A DNA stretch of 64,000 bases. It comes from Burkholderia sp. WSM2230 (lineage in GTDB: Bacteria > Pseudomonadota > Gammaproteobacteria > Burkholderiales > Burkholderiaceae). How positions within the stretch are numbered: position 1 is the first letter of the stretch; each line of letters starts with the position of its first letter. Where the stretch lies: assembly GCF_000472445.1 (NCBI RefSeq), contig NZ_AXAJ01000005.1, positions 124,626-188,625 of the forward strand, in the 5' to 3' direction. Positions 18,233-26,631 of the stretch are shown one piece after another. The position numbers and the translations under genes were made by a program. The notes under the pieces are model-generated. The model saw only the letters and a list, made by a program, of their open reading frames with translations. It was not told where the DNA came from and searched no databases.

Positions 18233-19414
18233 TCAGTTGCGATACATGGTCACCACGCAGGCACCGCCGATGCCGACGTTGTGCTGCAGCGCAACGCGAG
18301 CATTGCCGACCTGCCGCTCGCCGGCAGCGCCGCGCAACTGCTGGACCAGTTCGGTGCATTGCGCGAGGCCTGTCGCGCCAAGCGGATGGCCCTTCGACAA
18401 CAGTCCGCCCGACGGATTGACGACATAGCGCCCACCGTAGGTGTTATCGCCCTCGTCGATGAACCTGGCCGCCCCGCCTTCCGGGCACAGCCCAAGCGCT
18501 TCGTACGTGATGAGTTCGTTGTGCGCGAAACAGTCGTGCAATTCGATGACGTCCAGATCTTCGGCGCCGATGCCCGCTGCCTCATACACCTGGGCCGCCG
18601 CGTTCTTCGCCATGCCGAATCCGGCCACGTCGCGCAAGTCGTCGCCTTCGAGCGATTCGGGGCCGTCCGTCGTCAGCGCCTGCGCTGCAATCCGGACGCG
18701 TGAATCAAGGCCGCGACTGCGCGCAAAGTCCTCGCTACAGAGAACGGCCGCCGCCGCGCCGCAGGTTGGCGGGCAGGCCATCAGGCGGGTCATCACGCCG
18801 GGCCACACGACCTGGTCGGCCATCACTTCTTCAGCTGAAACAACTTTGCGGAATACGGCGAGCGGATTGTTGGCCGCGTGGCGGCTCGCCTTCGCGCGAA
18901 TCTTTGCGAAGCTTTCGAGCGGTGTGCCGAAGCGCTTCATGTGCTCCACGCCCGCCCCGCCGAAGATGCGCAGAGCCGGCGCGATTTCCGTTGGCACACC
19001 GAGACGGTCGCACTGCTTGAGGAAAAGCTCCGAGGGCAACGGCCGGTCATTGAAGTAACTGCCGAGCGCGCCCGGGTTCATCTGCTCGAAGCCGACCACG
19101 AGCGCGATGTCAAGCGCGCCCGCTTCGATCGCCTGACGCGCGAGGTATAGTCCCGTCGATCCGGTCGAGCAGTTGTTGTTGACGTTGATGATCGGCAGAC
19201 CCGTCATGCCGACGTGGTAGAGCGCGCGTTGTCCTGCCGTGGAGTCGCCATAAACGAAGCACGCATAGGCCTGCTGAATCGTCTGATATGAGACGCCGGC
19301 ATCCGCCAGTGCAAGCCTTGCGGCCTGTGCGCCCATCAGGTCATAGGTTTCGCTGGCGCCAGGCTTCCTGAATGGGACCATGCCCACTCCCGCAACGACG
19401 ACTTTGCGCGTCAT
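18233..19414 (-). CDS. SCP2-type thiolase / lipid-transfer protein (SCP-x thiolase family)
   Basis: A 393-residue thiolase with the nucleophilic Cys in NNNCSTGS, HDCFAHNE, and the C-terminal SKGHPLGATG. This subfamily, with a His in the HDCF motif, cleaves 3-ketoacyl-CoA of branched or steroid chains. It could act as a thiolase; the related aldolases (Ltp2) need a DUF35 partner, and none is seen in this window. The GGAGGAGA ribosome-binding site is excellent. Regulon palindrome 2 lies 81 bp upstream, so this is probably the first gene of an operon running to 14462. Confidence 0.9.
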   Translation of the reverse strand: MTRKVVVAGVGMVPFRKPGASETYDLMGAQAARLALADAGVSYQTIQQAYACFVYGDSTAGQRALYHVGMTGLPIINVNNNCSTGSTGLYLARQAIEAGALDIALVVGFEQMNPGALGSYFNDRPLPSELFLKQCDRLGVPTEIAPALRIFGGAGVEHMKRFGTPLESFAKIRAKASRHAANNPLAVFRKVVSAEEVMADQVVWPGVMTRLMACPPTCGAAAAVLCSEDFARSRGLDSRVRIAAQALTTDGPESLEGDDLRDVAGFGMAKNAAAQVYEAAGIGAEDLDVIELHDCFAHNELITYEALGLCPEGGAARFIDEGDNTYGGRYVVNPSGGLLSKGHPLGATGLAQCTELVQQLRGAAGERQVGNARVALQHNVGIGGACVVTMYRN

Positions 19415-19495
19415 ACGTTCTCCTCCAAATTGTTATGCACGCCGATTGAGCGAATCGGTATCAGTTCATGATACGCAGCGGCGCCGGCTGCCGCG

Positions 19496-19512
19496 CCCCT
19501 CGTTTCAAGGGG
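19496..19512. promoter_or_regulatory. Regulon palindrome 2 (CCCCTC-N5-AAGGGG)
   Basis: CCCCTCGTTTCAAGGGG lies in the 170-bp gap between the thiolase start (19414) and the end of the next dehydrogenase. It fits the same 17-bp frame as the other four sites and marks a probable promoter for the 19.4-14.5 kb operon. Confidence 0.65.
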
Positions 19513-19584
19513 CAACGGCGGCACGCTCGCCGTTATCCGGTCGCGACGTTGTGCCGCGGTCAATGCAATGCCACCGGTCCCCGC

Positions 19585-20727
19585 TCAGACGAATGCCGCA
19601 ACGCCCGTCAGCGCGCGCGAGATGATCAGTTGCTGGATTTCGGTGGTGCCGTCAGGGATCGGAATGATGATCGCTTCCCGAAGCAGACGCTCCACGTTGA
19701 ATTCCTTGGTGATGCCATTGCCGCCGTGCAGTTGCACCGCGTCGCGGCACACCTGAACCGCCGCCTCGGTCGCGAACGCCTTGGCCATCGACGCCTGCAT
19801 GTCGCACCTTACTCCAGCGTCGATCAGGCCGAACACGCGCTGGCACATCAAGCGCGCTGCATCGACCATGATCGCCATGTTGGCGATCTTCGCGGCGATC
19901 AGCTGGTGCGCGGCAATCACCTTGCCGAACTGCTTGCGCTGCGTCGCGTACGCGATGGACTCCTCCAGCGCCGCGCGCATGATTCCGACCGACAGCGTGC
20001 CGACGTGTGCACGCGCAACCTCGAACACCTTCATCGTATTACGCAGACCCTCGCCCTCTTCACCGATCAGGTTGGTCGCGGGCACACGCGCGTCCGTAAT
20101 GAAAATCTGCGCGGTGGACTGCGAGCTGAGCGCGATCTTCTCGATATTGCGCGACTCGTAGCCGTGCTCCTTGCGGTCGATCAGGATGTGCGAGAGACCT
20201 TTGTCGCCTCGCACTGTGCAGATCAGTACGTCCGAGTACACGCCGTTCGTGATCCACGTCTTTTCACCGTTGATGATGAAATGATCGCCGTCGCGCACGG
20301 CCCGCGTCCTGAGCTCCGCTACGTTCGAGCCCACGTCGGGTTCACTGATGCCGATCGAGCCGAAAATTTTGCCGGCAAGGCAATCGGGCATATAGCGCTC
20401 GCGGACCTCCGGCCGGGCGTTGGTCAGCATCGACGCGAGGCCCATGTTGAGCATCACGCACAACGCGACGTCGCACGAACAGGCCACCAGTTCTTCGAAC
20501 AGCATGCCTTGCATGGTGAACGACCACCCCATGCCGCCGTATTCGACGGGAATAGTGCAGCCCGGCAGGCCGAATTCGGCAATGCGCTGCGTCAGTTCGC
20601 GCATTCGCTCTTTAGGAATGAAACGGTCGCGGTACTCCTTGACCACGGGTTTGACTTCCGACTGCAGAAACTTGCGGAAGCTTTCTACAGCCAGGTTCTG
20701 TTCTTCACTGGGCAAATGGAACGGCAT
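19585..20727 (-). CDS. Acyl-CoA dehydrogenase with Asp at the usual catalytic Glu position
   Basis: A 380-residue FAD dehydrogenase with ISEPDVGSNVAELRTRA, GEKTWITNG and LHGGNGITKEFNVERLLREA. At the C terminus the family motif YEGTSEIQ is replaced by IPDGTTEIQ, so Asp stands where Glu usually acts as the base. Asp at this place is known in enzymes that form cyclic or 1,4-dienoyl products (cyclohexanecarboxyl-CoA-type dehydrogenases). Whether that chemistry applies here is open. The longer frame to 21042 is Arg-rich and non-homologous, so I start at ATG 20727. The thiolase gene ends 23 bp upstream. Confidence 0.88.
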   Translation of the reverse strand: MPFHLPSEEQNLAVESFRKFLQSEVKPVVKEYRDRFIPKERMRELTQRIAEFGLPGCTIPVEYGGMGWSFTMQGMLFEELVACSCDVALCVMLNMGLASMLTNARPEVRERYMPDCLAGKIFGSIGISEPDVGSNVAELRTRAVRDGDHFIINGEKTWITNGVYSDVLICTVRGDKGLSHILIDRKEHGYESRNIEKIALSSQSTAQIFITDARVPATNLIGEEGEGLRNTMKVFEVARAHVGTLSVGIMRAALEESIAYATQRKQFGKVIAAHQLIAAKIANMAIMVDAARLMCQRVFGLIDAGVRCDMQASMAKAFATEAAVQVCRDAVQLHGGNGITKEFNVERLLREAIIIPIPDGTTEIQQLIISRALTGVAAFV

Positions 20728-20750
20728 GTCGTGTCTCTCGATTATTTGAT

Positions 20751-21992
20751 TTAAGCGCGCCCGAAGATACCGATGTGGTCGATGCTTTCCTCGACACCCC
20801 AAAGACCGCCGCCGTTGCCCTGGATGGCGAATCTTGCGCCCTGCACCTGACGCGGACCGCATTCGCCGCGCAATTGCTCGACGAGTTCGAAGATCTGTCC
20901 GAGTCCTGTCGCGCCGATAGGGTGTCCCTTCGATTCGAGGCCGCCTGAAGGATTGATCGGCAGACGACCGCCCAGGCTGGAGTCGCCGCGCTCGGCCATC
21001 ACTCCGCTTTCGCCCGGCTTGCACAAGCCCAGGTTCTCGCACAGCGCGATTTCGCCAATCGACGACGCGTCATGCAGTTCCGCGACGTTGATGTCGTCGG
21101 GCCCGATACCCGCTTCGTCGTATGCAAGCTTTGCGGCGTGGACCGTGATGTGGTTCGCCAGATCGTCGCCTGCGCGCTGCGACGCCGAGCGCACGATCGT
21201 CGCCAGCACACGTACTGCGCGGCTGCGGTTGAATCCGTGGCGTTTGAGAGCGGACTCCGTGCAGAGGATCGCCGCGGCCGCGCCGTCCGAAATGGGCGAG
21301 CACATTGGCAATGTCAGCGGATAGGTGATGGGCGGCGCCGCGAGGATTTCTTCGACGGACATCGCCTTGCGGTATTGCGAGCGCTCGTTGTGCACCGAAT
21401 GGCCGTGATTCTTCGACGAGACCGCCGCGAACTGCCGCTGCGTGATGCCGTGACGAGCCATCAACTGGCGGCCGATGCCCGCGTACACGTCCATGAACAC
21501 GCTATACGGCTTGTCCGACGTCGTGCCCGGCGGCGGCGTGACGCCCTTGCCGAGTTCGACCATTTGCGCGGCGTTCGCCTCGGCTGTCTCGACGTCCCAT
21601 GCGGAGTCGAACACGGAAAACATGCGCGCCTTGTCGTGCGAGTACATTTTTTCCGCACCCACCGCGAGCACCACATCCGCCATGCCGGCGCGCAACTGCG
21701 TCACCGCGAGATGAAATGCGCTGCTCGCGGACGCGCACGCGCTCTCGACGTTGTGGATTGGAATGCCGCCCAGGCCCAGCGGGATCAGCGCGACCTGCCC
21801 GCGGATCATGTGCTGCCCCTGCATGTGCCCTTGCGTCGTATTGCCGAAATACGCGGCTTCGATCCATTTGCGCTCGCAACCGGAATCCTTGAGCGCGTCT
21901 TCGACGGCCCAGGCCGTCAGCTGCTTGACCGACTTGTCCAGATGGCGCCCAAACGGCGTCATGCCGACGCCCACGATGTAGATGTTTTCCAT
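20751..21992 (-). CDS. SCP2-type thiolase / lipid-transfer protein, second copy
   Basis: A 413-residue thiolase-fold protein with the active-site Cys in NVESACASASSAFH, LHDASSIGE where the first copy has HDCF, and SKGHPIGATG. The two thiolases are clearly different in sequence, suggesting successive cleavage steps or different chain lengths. The Cys of the HDCF motif is replaced by Ala in HDAS, as in some SCP2 thiolases that need a partner or act as synthases. An AAGGA element precedes the ATG. The gene lies between the crotonase gene (35 bp) and the Asp-type dehydrogenase. Confidence 0.88.
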   Translation of the reverse strand: MENIYIVGVGMTPFGRHLDKSVKQLTAWAVEDALKDSGCERKWIEAAYFGNTTQGHMQGQHMIRGQVALIPLGLGGIPIHNVESACASASSAFHLAVTQLRAGMADVVLAVGAEKMYSHDKARMFSVFDSAWDVETAEANAAQMVELGKGVTPPPGTTSDKPYSVFMDVYAGIGRQLMARHGITQRQFAAVSSKNHGHSVHNERSQYRKAMSVEEILAAPPITYPLTLPMCSPISDGAAAAILCTESALKRHGFNRSRAVRVLATIVRSASQRAGDDLANHITVHAAKLAYDEAGIGPDDINVAELHDASSIGEIALCENLGLCKPGESGVMAERGDSSLGGRLPINPSGGLESKGHPIGATGLGQIFELVEQLRGECGPRQVQGARFAIQGNGGGLWGVEESIDHIGIFGRA

Positions 21993-22027
21993 GGTCCTTG
22001 CTTCGCGTCCGTATCGGTTAGCGGGTC

Positions 22028-22798
22028 TCAGCACCCTTTGAATTGCGGCTCGCGCTTTTCGGCGAATGCCCGCAGTCCTTCCTGAATGTCGTACGAGCGC
22101 TGGTGATTGCGCAGTTCCAGCAACTCGTGGCGCAGCGCGTCCGCCGCTGTTTTGTCGGCGGCTTCGTTTGCGACACGTTTCATGCGCGCAAGCACCAGCG
22201 GACTCTTTCTCGCGAGACGGTCTGCGAGCGCCTGGGCGCGCGGCTTCAATTCCGCGTCGGGCAGCACCTCGTTCACGAGGCCGTGAATCTTCAATTCGGC
22301 GGCGCTCATTGCATCGCCGGTGAAGAGCAGATAGCGAGCGACATTGGCGGGCACCTTGCGAGGCAGGATGGCCGCACCGCCCGCACCGGGAAACACGCCG
22401 AAATTCGAATGCGCGTCGCCAAGACGCGCGGAGTCTGCGGCGAGCACGAGGTCGCATGCGAGCACGACTTCAAGGCCGCCCGCCAGCGCAATGCCGTTGA
22501 CGGCCGCGATGACCGGTTTCGGGAAGGCGCGCAAGGTGTCGAAGAACTCGACAATGAGTTCCAGAAACTCGCGCTTGTCCGGACGGGGTGGCTCGGCCGC
22601 CTCGATCAGGTCCGCGCCCGCGCAGAACGCACGCCCGTTGCCCGTGAGCACGACGACGCGCACTGCGTCGTCATTGCGCCATGCATTCAGTTGCGCGGTC
22701 AGGCCCGTCGCCATGTCGCGATTGAGACTGTTCATTGCGGCTGGCCGGTCCATCGTCAACCAGCCGACCGAACCCACCACCGTCTGCGAATAACTCAT
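22028..22798 (-). CDS. Enoyl-CoA hydratase/isomerase (crotonase family)
   Basis: A 256-residue crotonase-fold protein with the oxyanion-hole segments GNGRAFCAGADL and NGIALAGGLEVVLACDL. The first catalytic Glu (GGLEV) is present. The region that normally carries the second Glu (PEIxLGxxPGAGG) reads HSNFGVFPGAGG, so that Glu is missing. It may be an isomerase or have altered specificity rather than being a standard hydratase. A GGAGGGGAG ribosome-binding site supports ATG 22798. It is the first gene of a leftward operon, divergent from the LuxR gene, with regulon palindrome 3 in the shared promoter region. Confidence 0.87.
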   Translation of the reverse strand: MSYSQTVVGSVGWLTMDRPAAMNSLNRDMATGLTAQLNAWRNDDAVRVVVLTGNGRAFCAGADLIEAAEPPRPDKREFLELIVEFFDTLRAFPKPVIAAVNGIALAGGLEVVLACDLVLAADSARLGDAHSNFGVFPGAGGAAILPRKVPANVARYLLFTGDAMSAAELKIHGLVNEVLPDAELKPRAQALADRLARKSPLVLARMKRVANEAADKTAADALRHELLELRNHQRSYDIQEGLRAFAEKREPQFKGC

Positions 22799-22876
22799 CT
22801 CCCCTCCGGATATTGACGAACGCCATTGCCTGACGTTGCGGTTGTGATAAGTTAGGTGCGGCCACCCCATTAATCA

Positions 22877-22893
22877 CCCCTCGTTGTGAGGGG
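22877..22893. promoter_or_regulatory. Regulon palindrome 3 (CCCCTC-N5-GAGGGG), divergent promoter
   Basis: CCCCTCGTTGTGAGGGG is a perfect 6-bp dyad centred between the crotonase start (78 bp away) and the regulator start (69 bp away). This position fits autoregulation by the LuxR protein together with control of the leftward operon. Confidence 0.75.
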
Positions 22894-22962
22894 GGCACTT
22901 CCGCCCGCAGATAGGCGAAGGTTGAGGGCAAAGACGGAGCCAGGCGCCGTCCGTCTGCCGCC

Positions 22963-25686
22963 ATGCATCGACTTTGTGACCCTTTGAATACGCCCTTCAC
23001 CAAACATCTGGTTTCCACCAGGTTCTCGCCGCCGCGCATCGGCGCCAAGCACGTCGCGCGCACCGATCTGCTCGCGCAGCTGCAGCGCATGCAGCACTGC
23101 CGGCTCGCACTCGTCACCGGCAGCGCGGGATACGGCAAGACCACGCTGCTCGCGCAGTGGCGCCAGACGTGTCTGAAGGCAGGTGCGGAAGTCGCGTGGC
23201 TATCGCTCACTGCGGAGGACAAGGGCTACGTCGCTTTCTGCACCGCGCTGTTCGCGGCCATGCAGCGCGGCGGTATTCCTGTCGAAATGGATCTGCCGCT
23301 TGAAGAAGCGAGCGCCCCGGCCATGGACGCCTCCATCGCCACGATCGTCGAGGCAGCGGTCGATCTGCCCAAAGACCTCTATCTGATCATCGACGATTAC
23401 CACTACGTCGAGGCACCGCTTGCGCACCGGTTCATGCAGAAGCTGCTCGATCATGGGCCGGGCAATCTGCATCTCGTGATCGCTTCGCGCGTCACGCCGC
23501 CGCTTGGCCTGAGCCGCCTGCGCATGATGGATCAGATCGTCGAGGTCGACAGCGCGGCACTACCGTTCGATCTCGCGGAAACGCGCGCTTTCGTCGACGA
23601 GAATCTCGGGACCGGCAAGCTCAACGCAGACGAGCTCACGCTGATCCACGAACTGACGAGCGGCTGGCCGTCGTGCATCCAGCTCATCGCCATCATGCTG
23701 AAGAACCGGCCGGAAACGCGGGCCACACTGCACGATCTCGTGTGGCGCTCGAGTGATCTGCAAACGTACCTTAGCGAAGAAGTGATGGCGTACCTGCCGG
23801 TGGAACTGACCGAATTCGCAGAAGCGCTCTCCCTGTTCCGCCGCTTTAGCGCGCCGCTCGCGCGCTTCCTCACGCACAACGCGAATACGGCCGAACTGCT
23901 CAAACGCATGGAAGACGAGAATCTGCTGATCATGCGCGTCGATTCGGACGACCGCCTGACCTGGTTCCGCTTTCACCCGCTATTCGGCGAGTATCTGACA
24001 ACGCGGCTCGCGGGCCGCGACCCGGCTGCGGTGCGCGAACTGCACAGGCGGGCGGCCCAATGGTTCGCTGACCACGGTTTGCTCGTGGAAGCCGTGCGGC
24101 ACGCAAGCGCGGGCGAAGACGCGGAGTTCGCGGCCTCCGTCATAGAACGGGCCGCGCCTGCTACGTGGAGCCTCGCATACCTCGGTCCAACGCTTCATTT
24201 GCTGGAACATCTGCCGGAAGAAACCTTGCTCACGCACCAACGGCTGCTTTTCATCGCGTGCCTCGCGGTCGCGTTGACTACGCGGCCCGCGAAAGCCAAG
24301 GCGTGGCTCGCGCAACTGCAATCGCGGGCGTCGTCAGGCGATCCCGAGGTTGCGCATAGCATCCCGCTGATCAGTGCGGCAATTGCATTTCAGCAGGACG
24401 ACTCGCAGCACATGATCGATCTGCTCGAACCGCATCGCGATGTGCCGCTGGAAAATCCGTTTCTCGAATACATGCGCCTCGCCGAGCTGAGCGCTGCCTA
24501 CGGCGCGGCGGGGCGATATGCGGATGCAAAACATCTGTTTGAAACGCACCCCATTCCGCCCGCCGACGAGCACAACGACATGGCTCTCGTTGCGCAGGCA
24601 ACACGCGCCTCCGCGTTGCTGCTGCAAGGCAATGTGCGCGAAGCGGAGCGAGTGGGCTCGGCGCTGCTCACACGCTCCATTCAGGCTGTCGGCCGCTATT
24701 CGATCAGCGCGAACATCTGTGCGAGCGTACTCGCTGATGTCTACTACGAACTGGACCGTATCGACGACGCCCGCGAAACCATCGCCAATCGCCGGGGCCT
24801 GCTGCAATCGTCGGGGCCGGACGTGATGATCCGCACGTCGTTGTGCCGTGCGCGGCTCGATCTGCTTCAGGAAAGCGCGGATGCGGCTCTGACCTTCTTG
24901 CAGCACCAGGTGGCGCATCTGCGCAGCATGCGTCAGATGCGCGCTGTCGTTCACATGCTGGCAGAACAGGTCAAGGTGCTGCTCGTCAAGGGCGACCACA
25001 CGCATGCGCGCGAGACTTACCTGTCGCTCGAGGAACTGGCGCTGGCTTATCCGGCGGAACAGGGCTTCAAGGCAGAAATCCCCGCCATCGCGGCACTGGC
25101 AAAGGCACGTCTGCTATGCGACGAGGAGCCCGAGACAGCATTGCGCGCTCTACAGGTGACGCGCAGCCACGCCGAGGCCTTCGGCAGGGGCAGGCTGGCG
25201 GCGCTGACCGACCTGCTTTCGGCCATTATTTTCGCGGACCAGAAAAGCACCGACGACGCCCAGGTGTGTCTCATAAGAAGCCTGGAAGCCGCGCAGCGCC
25301 TTGGCATAGTGCGCACGTTCATCGACGAAGGGCCGGCGGCCGGCAAGCTGCTGGCCAGCATGGTGCGCGAGAGGAAACTCGACGGTTCCACGCTGCGCTA
25401 CGCGACCGAGCTGCTCGAAAAATTTCCCGAGGCTGCGGTTGCGGACGGTACGGCAGGCAGCGTCCGTCGGCATGGAGCGTCGAAGCTGCAGCCGGTCCTG
25501 ACGCAGCGCGAAGTGGAAATACTCGGGCTCGTCGCGCAGGCCATGTCGAACAAGCGCATCGCGCTCTCGCTCAATATCACGCTCGAAACGGTCAAATGGA
25601 ATCTTCGCAACATCTTTGGCAAGCTCGGTGTATCGAGCCGCTATGACGCGATGGTGTGGGCACGCAAGCATGACCTGATTCAATAG
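22963..25686 (+). CDS. LuxR-family large ATP-binding (MalT-like) transcriptional activator
   Basis: A 907-residue signal-transduction ATPase regulator. The Walker A motif GSAGYGKTTLL is at about residues 53-63, Walker B is LYLIIDDYHY, a long helical TPR-like middle follows, and a LuxR helix-turn-helix ends the protein (LTQREVEILGLVAQAMSNKR to the C terminus). MalT-type proteins bind ATP and an inducer and recognise G-rich boxes resembling GGGGAKGAGG. The GAGGGG half-sites of the five palindromes here fit that class. The inducer is likely a pathway CoA-ester or the parent compound (inference). The gene is central in the block and divergent from the catabolic operon. Confidence 0.92.
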   Translation: MHRLCDPLNTPFTKHLVSTRFSPPRIGAKHVARTDLLAQLQRMQHCRLALVTGSAGYGKTTLLAQWRQTCLKAGAEVAWLSLTAEDKGYVAFCTALFAAMQRGGIPVEMDLPLEEASAPAMDASIATIVEAAVDLPKDLYLIIDDYHYVEAPLAHRFMQKLLDHGPGNLHLVIASRVTPPLGLSRLRMMDQIVEVDSAALPFDLAETRAFVDENLGTGKLNADELTLIHELTSGWPSCIQLIAIMLKNRPETRATLHDLVWRSSDLQTYLSEEVMAYLPVELTEFAEALSLFRRFSAPLARFLTHNANTAELLKRMEDENLLIMRVDSDDRLTWFRFHPLFGEYLTTRLAGRDPAAVRELHRRAAQWFADHGLLVEAVRHASAGEDAEFAASVIERAAPATWSLAYLGPTLHLLEHLPEETLLTHQRLLFIACLAVALTTRPAKAKAWLAQLQSRASSGDPEVAHSIPLISAAIAFQQDDSQHMIDLLEPHRDVPLENPFLEYMRLAELSAAYGAAGRYADAKHLFETHPIPPADEHNDMALVAQATRASALLLQGNVREAERVGSALLTRSIQAVGRYSISANICASVLADVYYELDRIDDARETIANRRGLLQSSGPDVMIRTSLCRARLDLLQESADAALTFLQHQVAHLRSMRQMRAVVHMLAEQVKVLLVKGDHTHARETYLSLEELALAYPAEQGFKAEIPAIAALAKARLLCDEEPETALRALQVTRSHAEAFGRGRLAALTDLLSAIIFADQKSTDDAQVCLIRSLEAAQRLGIVRTFIDEGPAAGKLLASMVRERKLDGSTLRYATELLEKFPEAAVADGTAGSVRRHGASKLQPVLTQREVEILGLVAQAMSNKRIALSLNITLETVKWNLRNIFGKLGVSSRYDAMVWARKHDLIQ

Positions 25687-25753
25687 AGGTCGTGGTTGTG
25701 GGGCGGGACCTTGCGCGGGAGGCGTTGCTGGATGTGTTGCTGGATGTGTTGGC

Positions 25754-26551
25754 TCACACCACCGCGCTCACGCCGCCATCCACCGCGAGAATCTGTCCGG
25801 TGACGTGCTTGCCCGCATCGCTCGCGAACAGCAGCGCCGCGCCCTTCAGATCTTCATCGTCGCCCAGACGGCGCAACGGCACTCGGGCACACATCTTGTC
25901 GACGTCCCAACGGTCCAGCGAGGCTTGCGTCATCTTCGACGGAAAGAAGCCAGGTGCAAGCGCGTTGACCGTGATGCCGTGCTCGCCCCATTCGCTCGCG
26001 AGCGTGCGCGTGAAGTTGACGACGGCGCCTTTGGACGTGTTGTAGGCAATGGTTTCCATGGTACCGGGAACATTGCCGGCAAGCCCCGAAATCGACGCCA
26101 CGTTGATGATGCGGCCATAACGGCGCGGAATCATGGAGAGCTTGCCGATTCGCTGAGTCAGCAAAAAAAGCCCGCGGATGTTCAGGTTCATCACCTTGTC
26201 CCACGCCTCGACCGGATAGTCTTCCGCCGGCGCACCCCATGCCGCGCCCGCATTGTTCACGAGAATGTCGACGTGCCCCAGTCGCGCAAGCGCCTTGTCG
26301 GCAAGTTGCGCGATGTCTTCGTCGTGCGCGACGTTGGCGGCGATCCAGTGCGCCTCGATGCCACGCGCGCGCAAGTGCGCAGTGGCCTGCTCGAGTTCGT
26401 CGAACTTGCGCGCTGAAAGCACGACGCGTGCGCCCTGTTCACCCAACGCTTCGGCTATCTGCAGACCAAGTCCGCGCGAGCCTCCCGTCACGAGTGCGGT
26501 CTTGCCGTCGAGGTCGAAGAGTTGTTGAACCGAACGTGTTGACTTTTCCAT
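25754..26551 (-). CDS. SDR-family oxidoreductase
   Basis: A 265-residue short-chain dehydrogenase with TGGSRGLGLQIAEAL, NNAGAAWG and the catalytic YNTSK. SARK after beta-2 suggests NADP(H). It is similar to 3-oxoacyl-reductase or gluconate 5-dehydrogenase-like SDRs, and its place behind the large dehydrogenase gene suggests oxidation or reduction of a pathway hydroxyl/keto group. The N-terminal MEKSTRSVQQLFDLDGKTAL includes a short leader before the fold. It ends next to the convergent regulator gene; the 67-bp gap carries a 12-bp direct repeat (GTTGCTGGATGT twice) of no evident role. Confidence 0.85.
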   Translation of the reverse strand: MEKSTRSVQQLFDLDGKTALVTGGSRGLGLQIAEALGEQGARVVLSARKFDELEQATAHLRARGIEAHWIAANVAHDEDIAQLADKALARLGHVDILVNNAGAAWGAPAEDYPVEAWDKVMNLNIRGLFLLTQRIGKLSMIPRRYGRIINVASISGLAGNVPGTMETIAYNTSKGAVVNFTRTLASEWGEHGITVNALAPGFFPSKMTQASLDRWDVDKMCARVPLRRLGDDEDLKGAALLFASDAGKHVTGQILAVDGGVSAVV

Positions 26552-26631
26552 GTTGCTTCCCCATCCGACAAATGATGTGTGAGGCGTGCGCCTCGAATTG
26601 CCATGCAGCGCGAAGCCGCTCGACGTGCGGA

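Noticed and set aside
25724..25747. Direct repeat GTTGCTGGATGT twice between convergent genes
   Set aside because: Only two copies, no hairpin or known element; no function can be argued.
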